Shown here: one piece after another, positions 58,846 to 64,000 of the stretch
Numbering within the stretch: position 1 is the stretch's first letter
Layout of the letters: each line of letters starts with the position of its first letter
Origin: UBA11591 sp040220895
GTDB lineage: Bacteria; Bacteroidota; Bacteroidia; Flavobacteriales_E; Vicingaceae
DNA length: 64,000 nt
Direction of reading: 5' to 3'
Assembly (NCBI GenBank): GCA_040220895.1
Contig: JAVJVY010000019.1
Coordinates: 372,001 to 436,000, forward strand
Made by a program: the position numbers and the translations under genes
The notes under the pieces: generated by a model
Told to the model about the DNA's origin: nothing
The model's input: only the letters and a program-made list of their open reading frames with translations
The model's database searches: none

Positions 58846-61497
58846 TTACTTGACAATGATCTTAACGTATTGATAGTTCTTATACGTTTCTCTGTTCTCT
58901 GCTGCATCATTTTGGAATTCAGGACCCCTCACCAGTGTACTGATTGAAACAAAATTCAACTTATCAGCCGAGATGCCTTTGGCCTGCATGGAAGCGGTAA
59001 GTACCGATTTGGCCATTTCGGCTCTTTTTTCGGTCAGGTTATTATTTCCTCCAAATGCCGTAGAAGGAACCTTGGAGGCACTAGCCTCAACCATTAGCTT
59101 GGCACTGCCACTCTCTTGAACTACTTTTTCTACTTGGACCAGGAAGTTTTTGTATTCCTCATTTTCCTGGTTTATTTCCATGACGTTGTAGTCAAAGAAT
59201 TCGAAATAGAACATAACTTCAGGTGGAATGGGAACAAGAATCTCTTCCCCTTCGTGGATCAAGTCCCCAACCGTTGGGTTGGACGCTGAAATGTATTCAA
59301 ACTTCAAATTATAAAGAACAGATATTGAGAAGAACGTCTCACCTTCTTTCACTTCATGAATAATGTAGTTCTTGCCATCAACCTGCTTGACTTGAGTTTT
59401 ATAAGCCGGTGGCAATTTTTTCTTTTCTTCAACTACAGGCATTGGCCTTTCATCGGTGTCGTCGACTTCCTCCATTTTTGCCAATTCTTCAGCAGACATG
59501 TAAGGAAGTGTTTCAAATTTAAAGCTACCATTAGCCATTTTAGAAACCGGCAACATGGTTCCCGTTTCCTGATCGCGAATGAATAGTTGAGCATTTTCAG
59601 GAACTTCTCCCGTATTGGCATCGATCATTATGTAATACATGGAACCCGCCTTCAGGTTTTTAAATTCGAAGTTACCGGATCCATCAGTTGTTGTGCTACC
59701 TATGGTTTTTTCCTGACTATCCTTTAATTTCAAGTTGACTCCTGCTGCACCGGCAGCGCCGTATTTTAGTTTGCCTTCAACATTCGGGTTCTTCGATCCA
59801 TGAGTGGCGCTTGCTGTTTGTTCTTGTTTCTTGGGGTCTTCTTTGAAATCAGAGAACTTGACCGCACCCAGGGCTATCCCTTTTTTAATCTCTTGGTAAA
59901 CAGAATTTTCGGGAACGAAGATGTCATCCTGATAAAAGACGCTATCGCGGTAAGTGTAATCAATGTGATAATCACTGCCCGGAGGAATGATCATGGTGAA
60001 CTTACTATCCCTCGCTCTTGGCTTATAGGTTCCCACGGGTTCACCAGTTTCGTTGTTGGTGACATAGATCAAAATACCATCGGGAAGAGCACTTCCATCA
60101 GAAGTTTTTAACTGGCCAATTAAAAGGGTAAGGGGTTTGGCCTTAAAACTGAGCATCGAAATAGCGTAAAGGTCTTCTGCACCAAAACCATCATCTCTTA
60201 CTGAGGAATAATAACCCCTTTTACCGCTGGCAGAAGTGACGAAGAAAACATCGTCACCCGTGGTATTCAAAGGATAACCGATGTTCTCTGGTTTTCCCCA
60301 ATTTCCTTCATCGTCCAGTTCACAGGTGTATATATCATATCCACCCATACTTCCATGTCCCTCAGAACTAAAGAACAAACTTTTACCATCCGGGTGTAAA
60401 AATATGCCATCTTCGTTGTAGGGTGTATTTAATTCAGTAAGGGGTTGAGCAAGTGCCCAATCACCGGTGGGTAGTATGTTGCAGAAATAAATATCCTGAG
60501 AACGAACCTTCTGATGGGCCTTATCTGGGAAGTTCAAACTGCCTTCTCGGTTACTTACAAAGTACAATTTGGTACCGTCAGGTGAAACGGCGGCATGTGT
60601 TTCATGCTCGGTTGAATTAATATCACTTCCCAGGGGTTTAGGGTCGGACCAAGCTCCACCGCTAAGTTTACTCGAATAAATGTCGCCGTTGCCATTGTTT
60701 GCAGATTTATAAATAAACATGGTCTCACCATCGGCGGAAAGACTTAATGTTGCCTCGTTGTCACTGGTATTGAAATCGAGCATTTTGGGTTCGCCCCATG
60801 CATTGTCTTCACCCTTGAAAGAGACATAGATATCGTCGTAGTAGTTGCCGTTATCCGGGTTTTTAGCATAAAGGTTTGAGCTGTCTGCACGCAGGCGTTG
60901 AGAAGTAAAATACAATTCCGATTCATCCAACGAAAGGGCAGGCGCATAATCGGGATAAGGAGAATTCACCATCGAACCCAGATTGATTACTTCAATATCA
61001 ATGGGCTCCAGAATCATTTTCTTGGCAGTCTCACACTGCTCAATATTTAGTGAAGTTCTAGACCAAAATTCATGGTTGTGAGTGATCTGGTTTTTAAAGC
61101 GATTAAAATAAGCAATGGCAGAGTCAAGGTCGTAATTGAGGTGATATGCCTCTCCTATATAAAAATAAGCTTCGACAGGCGCACCTTCTTCATTCGGCGC
61201 ATAAGGATCAAAGCGCTCGGTAACATTTTTAACCGCTTTTTTGAAATAGGGCAGCGATTCGTTTCTCCGTTTTGGTAATTTCCAAAGACACACACCTGCC
61301 TTGAAATTGACATTTGCATTATGAGGTTCTTGCTCAAGCAGTTTCATCCAAATATCCAAGGCTACAGAATAGTTGAATTCTTCCATTAATCTACTTCCTT
61401 CCACCATGGAAGCACGAAAGCTCTCATCCGATTCAGTTTGCGCCATTGTGCCAAAGGCGATAAAAATGGAAGTTATTAGTATGTAAACTCGTTTCAT
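58846..61497 (-). CDS. TPR, PD40, CRD, LysM and OmpA-like envelope protein
   Basis: 883 residues from the ATG at 61497. Signal peptide MKRVYILITSIFIAFGTMAQ. TPRs to about 150; PD40 propeller about 175-450 (NSPYPDYAPALSLDESELYF, ETHAAVSPDGTKLYFVSNRE, SSEGHGSMGGYDIYTCELDD); two regulatory-like modules, the second with EGKLKYGAAGAAGVNLKLKD; a LysM-like segment (YIIHEVKEGETFFSISVLYN); and a C-terminal OmpA-like fold (NNNLTEKRAEMAKSVL) whose usual peptidoglycan-binding Asp position reads Lys. The order recalls T9SS PorE plus a LysM insertion. It probably links outer-membrane machinery to peptidoglycan. Confidence 0.88.
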   Translation of the reverse strand: MKRVYILITSIFIAFGTMAQTESDESFRASMVEGSRLMEEFNYSVALDIWMKLLEQEPHNANVNFKAGVCLWKLPKRRNESLPYFKKAVKNVTERFDPYAPNEEGAPVEAYFYIGEAYHLNYDLDSAIAYFNRFKNQITHNHEFWSRTSLNIEQCETAKKMILEPIDIEVINLGSMVNSPYPDYAPALSLDESELYFTSQRLRADSSNLYAKNPDNGNYYDDIYVSFKGEDNAWGEPKMLDFNTSDNEATLSLSADGETMFIYKSANNGNGDIYSSKLSGGAWSDPKPLGSDINSTEHETHAAVSPDGTKLYFVSNREGSLNFPDKAHQKVRSQDIYFCNILPTGDWALAQPLTELNTPYNEDGIFLHPDGKSLFFSSEGHGSMGGYDIYTCELDDEGNWGKPENIGYPLNTTGDDVFFVTSASGKRGYYSSVRDDGFGAEDLYAISMLSFKAKPLTLLIGQLKTSDGSALPDGILIYVTNNETGEPVGTYKPRARDSKFTMIIPPGSDYHIDYTYRDSVFYQDDIFVPENSVYQEIKKGIALGAVKFSDFKEDPKKQEQTASATHGSKNPNVEGKLKYGAAGAAGVNLKLKDSQEKTIGSTTTDGSGNFEFKNLKAGSMYYIMIDANTGEVPENAQLFIRDQETGTMLPVSKMANGSFKFETLPYMSAEELAKMEEVDDTDERPMPVVEEKKKLPPAYKTQVKQVDGKNYIIHEVKEGETFFSISVLYNLKFEYISASNPTVGDLIHEGEEILVPIPPEVMFYFEFFDYNVMEINQENEEYKNFLVQVEKVVQESGSAKLMVEASASKVPSTAFGGNNNLTEKRAEMAKSVLTASMQAKGISADKLNFVSISTLVRGPEFQNDAAENRETYKNYQYVKIIVK

Positions 61498-61540
61498 ATT
61501 ATTCAATACAACTTTACCTTGCCAATCAGACAGGAGTATG

Positions 61541-61548
61541 CAAATATA
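61541..61548 (-). promoter_or_regulatory. Likely -7 box (TATATTTG) of the envelope-protein operon
   Basis: Minus-strand TATATTTG lies 43 bases before the ATG at 61497, within the gap after the E2 gene. Confidence 0.5.
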
Positions 61549-61591
61549 TCTTATTGACCCAAATAATAAAAATGATTTCTAATTATTGAAA

Positions 61592-62929
61592 TCACAGGCT
61601 TTTATTGGGGTCGAATGCTTCAAATAAATCAGCTAATTTTTTAATAAAGGATCCACCGAGTGCGCCGTCTACAATGCGGTGATCATACGACATCGACAGA
61701 AACATCATTTGCCTGATCCCTATGGTGTCTCCATAAGGCGTTTCAATAACCGCCGGCTTTTTTCGGATTGCCCCCAGGGCCAAAATGGCCGCCTGCGGTT
61801 GATTTATAATTGGTGTTCCCATGACGTTTCCAAAGGTCCCGACATTGGTCACAGTGAAAGTTCCTCCTTGAATCTCGTCCGGATTCAATTTGTTATCGCG
61901 AGCGCGTCTGGCCAGGTCATTAACAGCTTTGGTAAGGCCCAATAAATTCAATTGGTCTGCATCCCTGATGACCGGTACAATTAAATTTCCTGAAGGAAGG
62001 GCGGTGGCCATGCCCAGATTTATGTGCTTTCGCTTGATAATCTGATGGCCGTCCAAACTGACATTAACTCCAGGCATTTCTCTGATTGCCTTAGCGATCA
62101 ATTCGAAAAATATGGGCGTAAAGGTGATTTTTTCTCCTTCTTTTTTCTGGAATTCATCTTTGATCCGGTTTCTCCATTGAACAATGTTCGTTACATCAAC
62201 TTCAACCATTGATGTCACATGGGGAGATGTATGTTTAGACATTACCATGTGATCGGCGATCAATTTGCGCATTCGGTCCATTTCAATCACTTCATCACCT
62301 TCCATTAAAGCAATATTCTTGGGGATGTGGGCAGAAAAAGCAGGTTTCGCCTCCTGTGCAGCCGAACCAAGAATAGCATTTGAAGGAGTGCCTGTTCTAT
62401 TTTCAAGGTAGGTTATTACGTCATTCTTAGTAACCCTGCCGTTCATTCCGCTGCCTTGAATGGCCGCTAATTCTTTTGTGCCTATTGATTCTTTTTTGGC
62501 AATGCTTCGCACTAAAGGCGAATAGAATCTGCCATTGTCATTTCTTGGAATTGCTGAGGCTTCGCTTTGTGCTTCAGCCAGAGGGACAGCTGCGACCACA
62601 GGCTCCGCGACGGCTGATTGCACCTCGGCGGGTACAATGGCTTCTACGTGGCTGTCTGCGTTTCCATTGTCGGTAGTAGCGCCTGCTCCGGTCACTTCCA
62701 TGATGGCGATTACATCGCCCACTTTGACAACGTCGTTTTCCTGAAAGAGCTGTTTCAATAATGTTCCTTCTTCAGGAGACGGAATTTCTGAATCCACTTT
62801 ATCCGTGGCAATTTCGAGCACGGCTTCTTCTGCATCAATTTTATCGCCTTCTTGTTTCAACCATTTGATGATGGTGGCTTCGGCGACACTTTCGCCCATT
62901 TTGGGCATTACGATTTCAACCTTTCCCAT
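61592..62929 (-). CDS. 2-oxo acid dehydrogenase E2 (dihydrolipoyl acyltransferase)
   Basis: 445 residues. One lipoyl domain with the lipoylated lysine in VLEIATDKVDSEIPSPEEG; a flexible Ala/Val/Glu-rich linker; a peripheral-subunit-binding domain (SPLVRSIAKKESIGTKELAA, GSGMNGRVTKNDVITYLENR); and the catalytic domain ending MSYDHRIVDGALGGSFIKKL with the HxxxDG active site. It could serve branched-chain 2-oxo acid, pyruvate or 2-oxoglutarate dehydrogenase; E1 and E3 genes are absent here. Branched-chain specificity would fit the leucine dehydrogenase and the putative MCC subunit, but that is inference. Confidence 0.94.
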   Translation of the reverse strand: MGKVEIVMPKMGESVAEATIIKWLKQEGDKIDAEEAVLEIATDKVDSEIPSPEEGTLLKQLFQENDVVKVGDVIAIMEVTGAGATTDNGNADSHVEAIVPAEVQSAVAEPVVAAVPLAEAQSEASAIPRNDNGRFYSPLVRSIAKKESIGTKELAAIQGSGMNGRVTKNDVITYLENRTGTPSNAILGSAAQEAKPAFSAHIPKNIALMEGDEVIEMDRMRKLIADHMVMSKHTSPHVTSMVEVDVTNIVQWRNRIKDEFQKKEGEKITFTPIFFELIAKAIREMPGVNVSLDGHQIIKRKHINLGMATALPSGNLIVPVIRDADQLNLLGLTKAVNDLARRARDNKLNPDEIQGGTFTVTNVGTFGNVMGTPIINQPQAAILALGAIRKKPAVIETPYGDTIGIRQMMFLSMSYDHRIVDGALGGSFIKKLADLFEAFDPNKSL

Positions 62930-62954
62930 GAATCAGTTTTCTTTTTCAGAAGTG

Positions 62955-62962
62955 CAAAAATA
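62955..62962 (-). promoter_or_regulatory. Possible -7 box (TATTTTTG) for the E2 gene
   Basis: Minus-strand TATTTTTG lies 25 bases before the E2 ATG at 62929. Confidence 0.4.
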
Positions 62963-62969
62963 ACGCAAA

Positions 62970-64000
62970 TTATCTGTTCTGAGTGGATTGGTCGGTCTTA
63001 GGTTCAGCTTCGATGGATGACAAGTTGGAAAAAACAATTTCGACATCCTGAATCAAACTGTATTCCACCATGTAATGCCACTTTCTTTTATTTACCAATT
63101 CTGGAAAATTTAAATCTACCAATGCCAGAAAATCAAGGAGATATGGCTTTTTATCCTGAGTTAAAAATACACTACCCACAAAGGTCATTTCAGCGATCAA
63201 GATTCCCAACATGTTTTTTAAAAATCTACCTGGACGTCTCAGTAGTACCACAATAAATGGGAAACTAAGCAGAAACAGCGTTGAAAAAACGATGTCAAAA
63301 ACCCTTTTTTTAAGGATTGACCACCTGGACATGCTCAATGACTGTTCGCTGTCAATGAATTCACCAACGCTCTGAATTGAGCTGCTCCGCAGAATAAATC
63401 CCCCATCCAAAGGCTGGAAGTAAAAGTTTTTTCCTTGCAAGGATTGTGATTGTATCAATGAAATCACCTTTGCATAACTAAGATCAGCCAGGCAAAATAT
63501 GATTTCATCCAAGCCGTAAACAGTCATGACATCCTTTAACTGATATAAGCTGGCGTCGTACTTTATTTCATTGAATTCAAGGGGCATATCCGATTTTCTG
63601 AGCGGATTGATAAAAAAGAGATTTTTTCTTTTTTCTGCGCTCTTCATAAGCAGCGTGTTGGTTTCGCGTATGCTCATAGGTGACCCTATTACTGCAGTAT
63701 TAACTACTGAAAACCGCTGAAGCCTTATCAATCTAACCTCTTTGAGAAACCAGCGAGAAAGCGGCAGTGCCAGGAAGCTCCACAAGACAGATAAGGCGAT
63801 TATGGCTCTTGAAAATCGAAAGGATTCGTCAAGCATGGCATAGGTTGCAAAAACCAGAACAGTTCCTGAAATCAGACCATTAAATACGCGTTTCATGCTG
63901 ATTGGTTGGCGGTAACCGCCAAAAAAGAATTGAGTTGTGATCCATATACTAACGAACAAAGGAATTACGGTAAAATGCACTTCATTAGGATAATAAGAGA
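62970..64000 (-). CDS. Sugar-transferase-like membrane protein (5' end cut by window edge)
   Basis: At least 342 residues; the frame stays open through SYYPNEVHFTVIPLFVS to the right edge, so the true start is outside and the GTG at 63980 is probably internal. Several N-terminal membrane helices (VIPLFVSIWITTQFFFGGYR, VLVFATYAMLDESFRFSRAI) precede a Rossmann-like domain (FSVVNTAVIGSPMSIRETNT). Then KKRVFDIVFSTLFLLSFPFI matches the entry of bacterial sugar transferases. The catalytic part is shortened: only EMTFVGSVFL recalls the DMSLVGPRP box, and the GPVFFxQ and FRTM boxes are missing. It may be an inactive or family-specific variant. Confidence 0.7.
   Translation of the reverse strand, partial: SYYPNEVHFTVIPLFVSIWITTQFFFGGYRQPISMKRVFNGLISGTVLVFATYAMLDESFRFSRAIIALSVLWSFLALPLSRWFLKEVRLIRLQRFSVVNTAVIGSPMSIRETNTLLMKSAEKRKNLFFINPLRKSDMPLEFNEIKYDASLYQLKDVMTVYGLDEIIFCLADLSYAKVISLIQSQSLQGKNFYFQPLDGGFILRSSSIQSVGEFIDSEQSLSMSRWSILKKRVFDIVFSTLFLLSFPFIVVLLRRPGRFLKNMLGILIAEMTFVGSVFLTQDKKPYLLDFLALVDLNFPELVNKRKWHYMVEYSLIQDVEIVFSNLSSIEAEPKTDQSTQNR

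Noticed and set aside
1..64000. Mobile elements, CRISPR arrays, tRNA or rRNA genes
   Set aside because: Reading both strands I found no transposase or integrase motifs, regularly spaced repeats, tRNA cloverleaf ends or rRNA segments.

Overview
The window looks like chromosomal DNA from a free-living, non-mobile part of a Bacteroidota genome. The evidence is convergent. Promoter -7 boxes have the Bacteroidota form TAnnTTTG. There is a subtilase with a type IX secretion (T9SS) C-terminal sorting domain. Several small families largely confined to this phylum are present (Lacal_2735-type protein, DUF3276/PUR protein, DUF5683 protein, long-form NusB). The gene order parA-parB-DUF5683-dapB-lepB-lepB-wbqC is also typical. 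Photolyase, glutathione peroxidase and leucine dehydrogenase suggest a light- and oxygen-exposed lifestyle, while a full-length pyruvate:ferredoxin oxidoreductase suggests low-oxygen capability. I cannot place it below phylum/class. I saw no rRNA, tRNA, CRISPR array, transposase or prophage.

Layout. 1-6.7 kb: one minus-strand block, ABC exporter -> HlyD adaptor -> TolC channel -> TetR regulator -> SulP anion transporter (cut by the window edge); the same palindrome lies inside the promoter of the first gene and of the regulator. 6.8-14.2 kb: a photo-oxidative-stress-like neighbourhood (DUF2867 reductase, photolyase, SOUL protein, glutathione peroxidase, SDR, Lacal_2735 protein, SRPBCC protein, methyltransferase, leader-bearing pirin). 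14.3-18.8 kb: MscS channel, CorA, small enzymes, an acetyltransferase. 18.8-24.2 kb: PFOR, then a more GC-rich convergent pair (zinc-ribbon methyltransferase and 2H phosphoesterase). 24.3-27.5 kb: thrS-infC-rpmI-rplT, with infC starting at AUU. 27.5-38.2 kb: a long minus-strand run from parA down to two unknown exported proteins. 38.3-41.1 kb: flavin reductase, PUR protein, second ABC exporter. 41.2-46.8 kb: plus-strand run leucine dehydrogenase-nusB-DUF1573-yajC-coaE-nnrDE-DUF922. 46.8-49.2 kb: transaldolase, the SRP RNA, DUF4199, GT2. 49.2-51.5 kb: glycosyltransferase and sugar epimerase. 51.7-55.9 kb: YwqK protein, mnmA, lipoprotein, T9SS subtilase. 55.9-61.5 kb: FAH hydrolase, exonuclease and two tandem TPR/PD40 envelope proteins. 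61.6-64 kb: 2-oxo-acid dehydrogenase E2 and a sugar-transferase-like membrane protein cut by the right edge.

Most of the window is housekeeping. The least explained items are the exporter whose ATPase has lost most catalytic motifs and is bracketed by matching operators; the zinc-ribbon methyltransferase/2H phosphoesterase island; the tandem TPR-PD40 proteins with a divergent OmpA end; and the structured 85-nt spacer between rpmI and rplT. No intergenic stretch exceeds about 260 bases. All calls are from reading the sequence; no database search was run.
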